A program made the position numbers and the translations under genes. This document shows positions 35,701 to 43,700 of a stretch of DNA of 64,000 bases, in pieces. How positions within the stretch are numbered: position 1 is the first letter of the stretch; the number at the start of each line of letters is the position of its first letter. Origin of the DNA: Bog-950 sp964615305 (GTDB lineage Bacteria > Bacteroidota > Bacteroidia > Chitinophagales > LD1); NCBI GenBank assembly GCA_964615305.1, contig CAZTNA010000008.1, positions 78,393-142,392 on the forward strand. Direction: 5' to 3'. The notes beneath the pieces were generated by a model, which was not told where the DNA came from, ran no database searches, and was given only the letters and a program-made list of their open reading frames with translations.

Positions 35701-37822
35701 CTTTAATACCACCGGTGATTACAACACATTTACCGGTTGGACAAGCGGGCTGAACAACACTAGCGGTATTTACAATAGTTTTTACGGTGCTGTTTCGGGT
35801 GAGCAAAATACAACAGGAGATGAGAATACTTTCATTGGAGTTAGTGCAGGTAGAGGTAATACTACAGCAAGCTTTAATGTGTCTGTGGGAACTAATGCCG
35901 GGTATTATGACAGTGTAGGCAACTACAACGTTTATGTCGGTCACAGTGCTGGTTACCAGAATGGCAATGGCGAACGAAATGTGTTTGTGGGATATCTGGC
36001 GGGTGATCAGAATGACTCTTCATCGAACGGAACATTTGTAGGTAACCATGCCGGACGTTTTAACGAAGGAGATGAAAATACCTTTATAGGTTACGAAAGC
36101 GGTGAAATAAACGTGTCGGGGGTGTATAATACTTTTGTAGGTAGCGTAAGCGGTAACGATAACACTACAGGCACCGAGAATACTTTTTTAGGAGCGTGGG
36201 CGGGTTATAATAACGACAACGGAAATCGGAACGTTTTTGTGGGAAGAAATTCCGGGCGCGATAATTTTTCAGGAAGTAACAATGCTTTACTGGGAGCAAA
36301 TACCGGGTTAAATTTCAGTTCGGCAAAGTTCAACGTGCTGGTGGGTGATAGTACAGGTTATAATATTACCACTGGTAGAAGTAATGTGGGCATAGGAAAA
36401 GATGCCATCCTGCAACTCAGTACCGGAAACTACAACATAGCCATAGGCGATAGCGCAGCCCGCTCTGTTACTACAGTAAGCCACCTTACAGCCGTAGGTT
36501 CACATACACTAGAAAATTTGACCACAGGCACTAACAATACGGCCGTGGGTGACAGTGCCCTGAATGCTGTAATAACCGGAGGTAGCAATACCGCTGTGGG
36601 CAATTCAGCGTTGGCAAACAATACAAGTAGCAGTAACACCGCAGTAGGTTTTCGCGCAGCATGGACATCTGCTGCCGCTTTAAGTACTACCGCTATAGGA
36701 GCACGTGCTTTAGAAAACAATACAATCAGCTTCAATACTGCTGTTGGTAATTTAGCCATGTTCGCTAATACTACAGGAGGAACTAATACGGCAGTTGGAT
36801 ATACTGCGATGCAAGATAATGTAGCGGGAAGCAGCAATACAGCTATAGGCTATCAGGCGCTAAGCAACAATACTTATGGCAACAGAAATATAGCTATCGG
36901 GTATCAGGCATTACTTGATCAATCATTTGCTAATGGTAATGTTGTTTACAATACCGACAATATAGCTATTGGCTATGAAGCACTTGAAAATAATCAGCCC
37001 ACTGCTACTTCAAACGGTATCTATAATATAGCTATAGGCACCAGCGCTTTGTTTAATAATACGCAGGGTACACAAAACATAGCCATTGGCGGCAGTGCAG
37101 GCGCAGCAATAAGCACCGGTGATAACAATACAGGGGTAGGTCACACCGCCTTAAATCTATATACAACCGGATCAAACAACACAGGTATTGGCGCAGGTGC
37201 TAACGCGGTAAATACTACCGGCTCAAACAACACAGGCCTTGGGTTCAACTCAAACCCCAATGGCGGAGGAGCACAAACCAATACAACTACATTGGGTGCC
37301 AATGCGCTAAGAGTCGGAAACAACGTAGTAAGATTGGGCAGTGGTGCGGTCGCAATTACCGAAGGTCAGGTGGCATACTCCTTCCCTTCTGACGGCAGGT
37401 TTAAAAACCGGATAACCGAAGATGTAAAGGGGTTAGAGTTCATTACCAAGCTGCGCCCGGTTAATTACAACTTCAACAGCCGCAAATACACTGAACACAT
37501 CTGTGCTAATTTACCGGACAGCATTCGCCAGAAATATTTAGCACAGGATTTTACTGAAATAGAAAATATGCGTCAAACAGGTTTTATAGCGCAGGAGGTA
37601 GAACAGGTAATGGATTCGTTGGGCTTTGTGTTTAGTGGTGTGCGCAAACCGGTAAATGAATTAGATACCTACGGTGTGGCATACTCGCAGTTTGTGGTGC
37701 CTTTGGTAAAAGCCGTGCAGGAGCAACAACAAATGATTGAAACACAGAAAAAAGAAAATGCAGAGTTGAAAATGCAGCTACAGTTGTTGTTAAACAGAGT
37801 AAGTGCTCTTGAAAAAAAGTAA
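32708..37822 (+). CDS. Giant secreted repeat protein with S74 chaperone, copy 2
   Basis: A 1704-residue paralogue of the preceding gene. The signal peptide (1-25) is followed by the same N-terminal module (TYWRLRGNSNTDTATHF, SGRVGIGT), with high DNA identity to 26813-26990. The body differs. Two long arrays of about 24-residue units (NTAVGYQSGNNT, NVFVGSEAGAEV and similar) fill about 195-800 and 925-1550, separated by a second GNSGTVDGTNF module. The S74-like C-terminus starts at SDGRFKNRITEDVKGLE and ends in a coiled coil (KENAELKMQLQLLLNRV). Self-cleavage at that Ser is predicted. It is 140 bases downstream of copy 1 and could be co-transcribed or separately controlled; I see no terminator between them. 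Confidence 0.85.
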   Translation: MRYALSIRQLLLLLLVLLSAQLVYSQAEVINAVGTYWRLRGNSNTDTATHFLGTLDAAYMTIRTNNVRRMTFDTSGRVGIGTITPTQRLHIAGLTSGFRYEGVSTGGAFITAPTATTDKLLFADAGGNVRAIVNGTAGQVLTATAAGPAWSSSTSNDWALLGNSGTNPSTNFVGTTDASDLAFRVDNEQAGYLEIGTAGNTLLGHRAGFNLGGNTENTMIGNYAGELTTSFYNVLVGNRAGQLLTSGQGNTNIGYRSNSNSNNPEFTTTLGYEAGRNNAADNVTFVGTEAGRENSTFINNTYFGYRAGRNVDGNGNAAFGDSVLVNTNSPSHNNSAFGSKALSQHTSGNDNAVFGGHAGEYLDGSGNALFGAKAAQGWGNSTNNSVYGFEAGGFYYGNTVTATSLFGYRAGYSNNQVNGMSAFGAQAGENNDVGKFNSYFGFRSGSKNQSGEDNAFFGDSAGVEMGRNDQFSESRNSFFGAKAGRDIYLGADNTMLGYNLGRIYEGSRNTYTGSEAASNMTGPLIVNDVTAIGYRAGYDNIANENVYVGSKAGLANNAAVNNVMVGFEAGENSKGRDNAFIGYHAGNAYNGNMNDGQNVFVGSEAGAEVMSGTDNTAVGYRALSSSINYGSQSSRITAVGSQAGQESDNSSNSVFVGYQSGFSNLGGDNNTAVGYQSGNNTTASSNNTLVGYLAGLDAGSSTDNVVIGANAILDLSGSSENVFIGANLPSAFSLASKNVMIGEGIGNAEGVGVTLVGNAANAPTLVNATAIGYQSIVGQDNSLVLGSIAGNNGALNYTDVGIGTPAPAQALHIADMNRTIRIEGVSLGGGFELAPSFGGHRLLYADVDGDVHAMPIGNDGDVLTFTMASGPVWNALNNSADWALTGNSGTVDGTNFIGTTDAAPLNFRIRNVASGRVDSTLSSTFLGFRTGVVNTGPNNTLIGREAGLVNTSGQLNTFIGAAAGAANITGSQNTFVGAAAGITNTGSLNTFIGRSAGRFNTTGDYNTFTGWTSGLNNTSGIYNSFYGAVSGEQNTTGDENTFIGVSAGRGNTTASFNVSVGTNAGYYDSVGNYNVYVGHSAGYQNGNGERNVFVGYLAGDQNDSSSNGTFVGNHAGRFNEGDENTFIGYESGEINVSGVYNTFVGSVSGNDNTTGTENTFLGAWAGYNNDNGNRNVFVGRNSGRDNFSGSNNALLGANTGLNFSSAKFNVLVGDSTGYNITTGRSNVGIGKDAILQLSTGNYNIAIGDSAARSVTTVSHLTAVGSHTLENLTTGTNNTAVGDSALNAVITGGSNTAVGNSALANNTSSSNTAVGFRAAWTSAAALSTTAIGARALENNTISFNTAVGNLAMFANTTGGTNTAVGYTAMQDNVAGSSNTAIGYQALSNNTYGNRNIAIGYQALLDQSFANGNVVYNTDNIAIGYEALENNQPTATSNGIYNIAIGTSALFNNTQGTQNIAIGGSAGAAISTGDNNTGVGHTALNLYTTGSNNTGIGAGANAVNTTGSNNTGLGFNSNPNGGGAQTNTTTLGANALRVGNNVVRLGSGAVAITEGQVAYSFPSDGRFKNRITEDVKGLEFITKLRPVNYNFNSRKYTEHICANLPDSIRQKYLAQDFTEIENMRQTGFIAQEVEQVMDSLGFVFSGVRKPVNELDTYGVAYSQFVVPLVKAVQEQQQMIETQKKENAELKMQLQLLLNRVSALEKK

Positions 37823-37841
37823 AAACCTATAACGAGCAGTG

Positions 37842-37865
37842 TTCCGGTAACTATACATACCGGAA
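37842..37865 (+). other. Hairpin after the second S74 giant
   Basis: An inverted repeat TTCCGGTA / TACCGGAA with an 8-base loop, 20 bases after the stop at 37822. No T-tract follows, so it is not a standard terminator. It could stabilise the mRNA end. Confidence 0.4.
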
Positions 37866-37924
37866 TGGCGGAAGTTTCATTTACACAGGTATCTTTTCTG
37901 CTAAAATTGTTTATCCTGGTATTC

Positions 37925-37957
37925 TTTGCTGGTTTCTGCAATTTTAAAATACGTTTG
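37925..37957 (+). promoter_or_regulatory. Promoter of the TPR protein gene
   Basis: TTTG (37925-37928) and a perfect TACGTTTG (37950-37957) separated by 21 bases, a good match to the Bacteroidota consensus. The ATG follows at 37975. Confidence 0.65.
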
Positions 37958-37974
37958 CACCCCTTATTAGAAAA

Positions 37975-38805
37975 ATGACCAGAAATCAAGTTTTACTAAT
38001 TGCGTTTTGTGCTGTACTCGGTATAGGCATTTATCTTTTTGCCGACACTAAAAAACCTAAAGAAAAATTAGCCGAAGCAGAACATGAACACACACCCGGT
38101 GAGCAGCCGGCTGCCGAAACTCTGGATATAAATGCCTACATAACCGAAACCAATGCCGGTATTACCAGCGCAGCCACCAAGAAAAAAGTAGAAGAATTTA
38201 CTGCAACAGGAAACTATAAAGAGTTAATGGTACAATATCAGCAGCTCGACAAACCGTTGGCGGTAGCACATTTTGCCGTAAAACTTGCAGAAAAAGAAAA
38301 CAAACCCGAATCATTTGCAGCAGCCGGTGATTATAACGCCCTGCTTTTGCAAACCGCACCCGATGAAAAGGCAGCGGGTTTTCTGCGAACTAATTTGCTT
38401 ACCTGCTACCAAAAAGCGGTTGACTTAGATTCAAACAATACAAACAACCGCATACGTTTAGCCGGTGCCATTATAGAGCACAACCCGGCCCCCATGCAGG
38501 GGGTTGCTATATTGCTTGATATTGTTCGTAAAGATTCTGCCAATACCGATGCCCAGCTAATGTTGAGTCGTTTTGCCATTGTTTCGGGACAATACGACAA
38601 AGCCATTGTTCGTTTAGAAAAAATTTTACATTCGCACCCTCAAAATTCTGAGGCACTGCTTTTGTTGGCGGAGGCTTACAAGGCCAAAGGCGATAACAAC
38701 AAAGCGGTAGAAATGCTGGAGCGCTGCAAAAAAACAGTAACCGATGCGGCTACCAAAAAGGAGATTGAGAAATATATAGAACAGATTAAAAAGCCTAACG
38801 GCTAA
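37975..38805 (+). CDS. Membrane-anchored tetratricopeptide repeat protein
   Basis: A 276-residue protein. A single N-terminal hydrophobic helix (about 6-22) acts as an uncleaved anchor. A charged linker follows, then helical TPR units from about 90 to 270; the clearest are near residues 175-205 and 208-245 (DAQLMLSRFAIVSGQYDKAI; SEALLLLAEAYKAKGDNNKA). It probably sits in the inner membrane with the repeats in the periplasm and serves as a scaffold. The COX24-like gene starts 26 bases after its stop and may be co-transcribed. Confidence 0.8.
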   Translation: MTRNQVLLIAFCAVLGIGIYLFADTKKPKEKLAEAEHEHTPGEQPAAETLDINAYITETNAGITSAATKKKVEEFTATGNYKELMVQYQQLDKPLAVAHFAVKLAEKENKPESFAAAGDYNALLLQTAPDEKAAGFLRTNLLTCYQKAVDLDSNNTNNRIRLAGAIIEHNPAPMQGVAILLDIVRKDSANTDAQLMLSRFAIVSGQYDKAIVRLEKILHSHPQNSEALLLLAEAYKAKGDNNKAVEMLERCKKTVTDAATKKEIEKYIEQIKKPNG

Positions 38806-38831
38806 ATATTATAAACTAAAAAACACAAGCC

Positions 38832-38921
38832 ATGCCTTGCGGAAAAAAAAGAAAGCGTCATAAGATTGCTACCCACAAACGCAAAAAACGTTTAAGAAAG
38901 AATCGTCACAAGAAGAAGTAA
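38832..38921 (+). CDS. 29-residue basic protein of the AURKAIP1/COX24 (ribosomal) type
   Basis: A tiny gene starting at the ATG at 38832 and encoding 29 residues, of which 17 are Lys or Arg. It begins MPCGKKRKRHKIATHKRKK. The pattern matches the short Bacteroidota proteins annotated as AURKAIP1/COX24 domain proteins, related to the mitochondrial small-subunit protein mS38 and the bacterial bS22. A position on the small ribosomal subunit is therefore likely but inferred. It lies just upstream of the RNase G gene and is followed directly by a terminator. Confidence 0.8.
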   Translation: MPCGKKRKRHKIATHKRKKRLRKNRHKKK

Positions 38922-38935
38922 TTTTTCTTATCGGT

Positions 38936-38968
38936 AGGCAGGTGCCTTCACTCACCTGCCTGCTTTTT
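38936..38968 (+). terminator. Rho-independent terminator after the COX24-like gene
   Basis: Arms AGGCAGGTG (38936-38944) and CACCTGCCT (38953-38961), an 8-base loop, and then GCTTTTT. It lies 14 bases after the stop. Confidence 0.85.
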
Positions 38969-39021
38969 AACATTCCCTTTCCTTTCCTCTATCGGTTTAT
39001 CCTTACAGATTGTAAACTATG

Positions 39022-39040
39022 CCCGCACTTGCGGGTTTTA
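39022..39040 (+). other. Hairpin at the 5' end of rng
   Basis: CCCGC-ACTT-GCGGG followed by TTTTA, immediately before the probable TTG start of rng at 39052. It would be inside the coding sequence if the ATG at 39019 were used. It could be an attenuator or an RNase-recognised leader stem. Confidence 0.45.
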
Positions 39041-39051
39041 AACTTTTTATT

Positions 39052-40602
39052 TTGAACAAAGAACTGATTATAAACTCAGGTGCTGAGGGCATAGATATTG
39101 CCTTGCTTGAAAACAAACACCTGACCGAACTACACCAGGATCGCCACACCAACCAGTTTTCGGTGGGTGATGTGTACCTAGGAAAAATTAAAAAAGTAAT
39201 GCCCGGGCTTAACGCGGCATTTATTGAAGTAGGCCACGAAAAAGATGCGTTCCTGCACTACACCGATCTTAGCCCCGATATTCGTTCGGTTATGAAGTTT
39301 ACCGGGCAGTGTGTAGCGGGCAATGTACCGCCTGATCAAATGTTGAATAACTTTCAACTGCAACCACAGATTGTAAAAACCGGTAACGTACGCGAAGTGC
39401 TGCAAAGCAAAAATCACTTGCTGGTGCAAATTTTAAAAGAACCTATTTCTACAAAAGGCCCGCGCCTAACCTGCGAAATTTCTTTGGCCGGAAGGTTTTT
39501 GGTGCTGGTACCCTTCAACGACTCAGTGGGTGTTTCAAAAAAAATTGACTCTGCTGACGAAAGAAAACGCCTCAAAGTTTTAGTAGAAAGTTTAAAGCCG
39601 AAAAACTTCGGGGTAATTGTGCGAACGGTTGCTGCAGGTAAAAATGCTGCTGAACTTCATCAGGATCTGCTCAGCCTGCAAACCAAATGGCAAGAAATGA
39701 TGCGCAACCTCAAAGGAGCGGTGCCCGTAACCAAAGTGCTGAGCGAAATGAACAAAACCACCGGCATACTCCGCGATTTGCTTTCGCCTCAGTTCAACAA
39801 AATTGTAACCAATGATGTAAAACTGGCTAAGGAGTTGGAAGAATACATTGCGCGCATTGCCCCGGAGAAAAAAGATATTGTTCAGCGCTACACCGGCAGT
39901 GTTCCCATTTTCGATCACTTTGGCGTTACCAAGCAGATAAAGGCATCTTTTGGCAAAACGGTTAACATGCCCAACGGCAGTTATATCATTATTGAAAAAA
40001 CCGAAGCGCTGCATGTTATAGATGTAAATAGCGGCCACCGCTCTACCATGGATGGCAACCAGGAAAGTAACGCGCTGAAAGTAAATTTGGAAGCAGCAGA
40101 AGAAATAGGCAGGCAACTACGCCTCCGTGATTTGGGAGGCATTATTGTTATTGATTTTATTGACATGAAAAATCAGGAAAACAAGAAAGCGCTGCAACAA
40201 AAAATGAAAGAGGTGATGGATACTGACCGTGCTACGCACACCATACTGCCACTTTCAAAATTCAATTTGATGCAGATTACACGAGAGCGCGTAAGGCCGG
40301 AAATAAACATTGCTACAGCAGAAACATGCCCCACTTGTGGCGGCAGTGGTGAAATTACAGCATCACTCTTACTGATAGATGAAATTGAAACCGACTTAAC
40401 ACATCTATTAACCACACACTCAAAACTTACGCTGTACTGCCATCCTATTATTGGAGCTTACTTACGCAAAGGATTTCCTTCATTACGGGTGAAGTGGTTG
40501 TTTAAGCACAAGAAATGGATCTCCATTAACCCTAATGAAAACCTCGGCATTACAGACTACAAGTTTTTTGACGATAATGATGAAGAAATAAAACTAGAAT
40601 AA
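39052..40602 (+). CDS. rng: Ribonuclease G/E
   Basis: An RNase E/G family endoribonuclease for rRNA maturation and mRNA decay, 516 residues from the TTG at 39052. The product then begins NKELIINSG, as the family does in Bacteroidota; an ATG at 39019 would add 11 residues encoded by a hairpin. The S1 domain (about 28-100) has VGDVYLGKIKKVMPGLNAAF. The catalytic core carries the metal-binding Asp residues in LHVIDVNSGH and GGIIVIDFIDM. The zinc-link CPTCGGSG joins monomers near residue 430. There is no long C-terminal scaffold region, so it is of the RNase G type. Confidence 0.93.
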   Translation: MNKELIINSGAEGIDIALLENKHLTELHQDRHTNQFSVGDVYLGKIKKVMPGLNAAFIEVGHEKDAFLHYTDLSPDIRSVMKFTGQCVAGNVPPDQMLNNFQLQPQIVKTGNVREVLQSKNHLLVQILKEPISTKGPRLTCEISLAGRFLVLVPFNDSVGVSKKIDSADERKRLKVLVESLKPKNFGVIVRTVAAGKNAAELHQDLLSLQTKWQEMMRNLKGAVPVTKVLSEMNKTTGILRDLLSPQFNKIVTNDVKLAKELEEYIARIAPEKKDIVQRYTGSVPIFDHFGVTKQIKASFGKTVNMPNGSYIIIEKTEALHVIDVNSGHRSTMDGNQESNALKVNLEAAEEIGRQLRLRDLGGIIVIDFIDMKNQENKKALQQKMKEVMDTDRATHTILPLSKFNLMQITRERVRPEINIATAETCPTCGGSGEITASLLLIDEIETDLTHLLTTHSKLTLYCHPIIGAYLRKGFPSLRVKWLFKHKKWISINPNENLGITDYKFFDDNDEEIKLE

Positions 40603-40668
40603 TTGAAACAGGGACAGCTATACAAAGTTTATTCCATAGAATTCAATGCAGCTTTGTTTACTACAAAG

Positions 40669-40695
40669 ATTAGCGGCTCGGAAAACACCGCTAAT
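40669..40695 (+). other. Hairpin in the gap after rng
   Basis: ATTAGCGG (40669-40676) pairs with CCGCTAAT (40688-40695) around an 11-base loop. It is followed by TTTCTG, a weak T-tract, so it is a possible terminator of rng. The rest of the gap 40603-40795 shows nothing clear. Confidence 0.4.
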
Positions 40696-40795
40696 TTCTG
40701 CTTAAAATTAATTCTACAGCCTTACAACCTATTTTCTATCTTTCACATCTTTTTTACTCCGTGTGCTTTGTGCAAACCTCTCATATATAAAATCA

Positions 40796-43700
40796 ATGTT
40801 TCTTAAAAAGCTTTACACCGCGCTCGCTATTTTTATGTTGCTACTTAGCGCTAATCAAGCGGAGGCATCGCATGTAATGGGTGCCGACCTTAGCTATGTT
40901 TGTAACGGAAACAATAACTACACGGTTATACTGCGCCTTTACCGCGACTGCTGCGGTATTGACTTAACCGGCCCCGAAACCATGACCGCTTTCAATGGCT
41001 GCACCAACACAGCGGGCCCCACGTTTACGCTAACCATGCAAGGCGGATCAGGAACTGAGGTGTCGGAACTGTGCGGTTCTCAATTGGCGCAAAGTACTTG
41101 TGCCTCACCCGCTAATTGCCCGGCCAACCCTCAGGGTTCACCCGCTACATATCCGGGAGTGCAAGCGTACACATACGTTGGCAACATTACACTTCCTTCT
41201 GCGTGCTCACAATGGTATTTGCGCTACAGCACATGCTGCCGGAATGCCACCATCAGCAATGGTAGCTCGAACGATGGAATAGGTATTCAGGCGCTGGTAA
41301 ACAACACCGTTGATCCGGCTACTGGTTTGCCTTACTGCAATACTTCAGTAACGTTTAATACGCAACCTGTTCCGTTTGTATGTATTAATTCTGATTTTAC
41401 TTACAACAACGGAGCAGTAGATGCCAATGGCGATTCGCTCAGATATGTGATGATAAATCCACTGGACGATACGTATAACTCAATTCCATTTGCTTTCCCA
41501 TGGAGCGCTAACTATCCGGTTACTACTTCGCCACCTAATAGCTTTGTATTTGATTCTACCACAGGGCTTATTGCTTTTACTCCACCCAACCAGGAAGTAG
41601 ATGTTATGGCTATGCGTGTGGAGGAATACAAAAACGGTGTATTGGTAGGCAGCACCATGCGCGATATTCAGGTAACTATGTTGCCTTGTGTAATTTCCAT
41701 ACCCAATCAGGAACCCATCACGAATGTTCAAAATGGCAATCAGGTTGATTCGCTTAGTGTGCAGGTTTGCCCCGGCACACCACTCACATTCGATATAAGC
41801 TGCACCGACCCTAACAACCACGACATTACTCTAACCAGTAATATTAACGGAACACCTTCGGCCATTCCCGGAGCAGTAATGGCACAAATTGGAACAGGCG
41901 ACACTGTAATTGCCAGAGTTAACTGGACACCACTACCCGGTGACACAGGCTGCCATAACTTTTTGCTCACTGCCAAGAATGACGATTGTCCGATAAACGG
42001 ATCTTTTACCCGTGCTTATACAATCTGTGTTTATACTGAAGTGCAATTACTTACCGCAAGCACCACTTATTGCGGCACTCCGGTTCAATTAACTGCCACC
42101 GGTGGAACCAATTTTACATGGACACCAAGTGCAGGACCAAATGCTGTTTCTAACCCAAATATTTATAACCCTACTGTAACGCCCACTACCAACACTATGT
42201 ATTATTTCACTAGTGATTGCGGCACCGATTCAGTATTGGTGAATGCGGCACCGCCATTTACTTACGATGCCGGACCGGGTGGAAATATTTGCCAAAACGG
42301 GCAATTGCATTTAAATGCTACTACAGATAACTTATATGCCCCTTACAGTTTTCAATGGGTGCCCTCCACAGAACTTTACGACCCGGTTTCAAATTTGCTA
42401 AACGATACCATACCCAACCCGGTAGCAAGCCCATTGGTTACTACTAAGTACTACTGCTACATAACCGGTGCAAATGGCTGCACCAATCTCGACTCGGTTA
42501 CGATAAATGTAAACGGATCGGGGCCAAATATTGTGGCACAAGCAAATCCTACGTTGGTTTGCCCTAATGATCCTGTGCAGCTAAACATTGTTACCAATCC
42601 ACAAAGTTGCGGTTTAAACCAAACCCCTTGTCAGGGTCACCAGGTAATGGCGCAGGTGGGTACAGGTACCGCCTCTTATCCGGCATCGCCAACAAACTAC
42701 CCGACTATTTACGGGCATTACCGCAAGAGTGCTCGTCATCAGTTTTTGTATAGGCAAAATGAATTGGTTGCTTTGATTGGCTCAGGAGGCACCATTGACA
42801 GTATTGCTTTTTACATGGACTTGGTTACTACGCCTGCTATTGATTCGCTTGATAATTTTACAATAAAAATGGCCTGCACCCAAGCTACTGATTTAAGCAC
42901 ATGGCAATCAGGATTGGTAACAGTTTTTAATCCTAAAAAAGTAATGTTGCCCAATGCAGATGGATGGATAATTCATCCGCTTGACTTTAAGTATGACTGG
43001 GATGGCACATCAAATTTGGTGGTAGATGTTTGCTTTAACACAACTTCGGCTTCACAGTTAAACAGAAAAATGCAAGTAACACCCACTGCGTTTAACTCTG
43101 TTTATTTTTCATCAGGCAACACTGACCAGTGTGGTAACACCGGAACACCACAAGCCAATGTAAACAGACCTAATACCAGATTCCACGTATGCGTTACCGA
43201 TGTTGCAGGCCTTCCTATTGCATGGACTCCTGCTTCAGGCCCTAATGCCCCAACACCAACTAACATTGTAAATCCCGTGGCACATCCTGTAACACCTGTT
43301 ATATATACTGTAGATGTTACCGCGTTAAACGGTTGCCATAGTCAAGACTTTGTTTATGTAAATGTTGATACTGCTTTACGTTTTTCTGCGTTTCCCAATG
43401 ACACATTTTTCTGCAGCCCAACCTCTGTAGCGCTTACCACAGTAACCACCTCATCGGTTGGTATGCCTCCTTCCGGTGCTTATCAGTGGACAAACCTAAC
43501 TACAAACACTCCGGCTGGCACCGGGCAATCAATTACAGTTAATCCAGCTGTAACAACAGATTATCTATGTACACTTACTGGTGCAGCTTGCACACTGCGC
43601 GATACTATACACATAGTTGTTGGCAGCAGCATTCCGATTAGTATGGTTGTAGATTCTATTGATTGTTTTGGTATGACAAACGGTAAAATACGAGCCTTAC

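Noticed and set aside
30540..37300. Regular short repeats suggestive of a CRISPR array
   Set aside because: The periodicity is codon-phased and encodes degenerate 20-24-residue protein repeats; there are no identical repeats with unique spacers.
26883..37323. Many long minus-strand open frames inside the S74 giants
   Set aside because: They are low-complexity Pro/Ala/Val-rich mirrors of the repeat arrays, with no starts, motifs or spacing of real genes.
26742..37822. Prophage, because of tail-fibre S74 domains
   Set aside because: Both proteins carry signal peptides, and no phage structural, lysis or integrase gene is nearby.
39592..40116. 174-codon minus-strand frame within rng
   Set aside because: It is the shadow of a well-conserved gene.
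40603..40806. A 67-codon open frame after rng
   Set aside because: It has no family resemblance, overlaps the hairpin and the start of the next gene, and looks like intergenic DNA.
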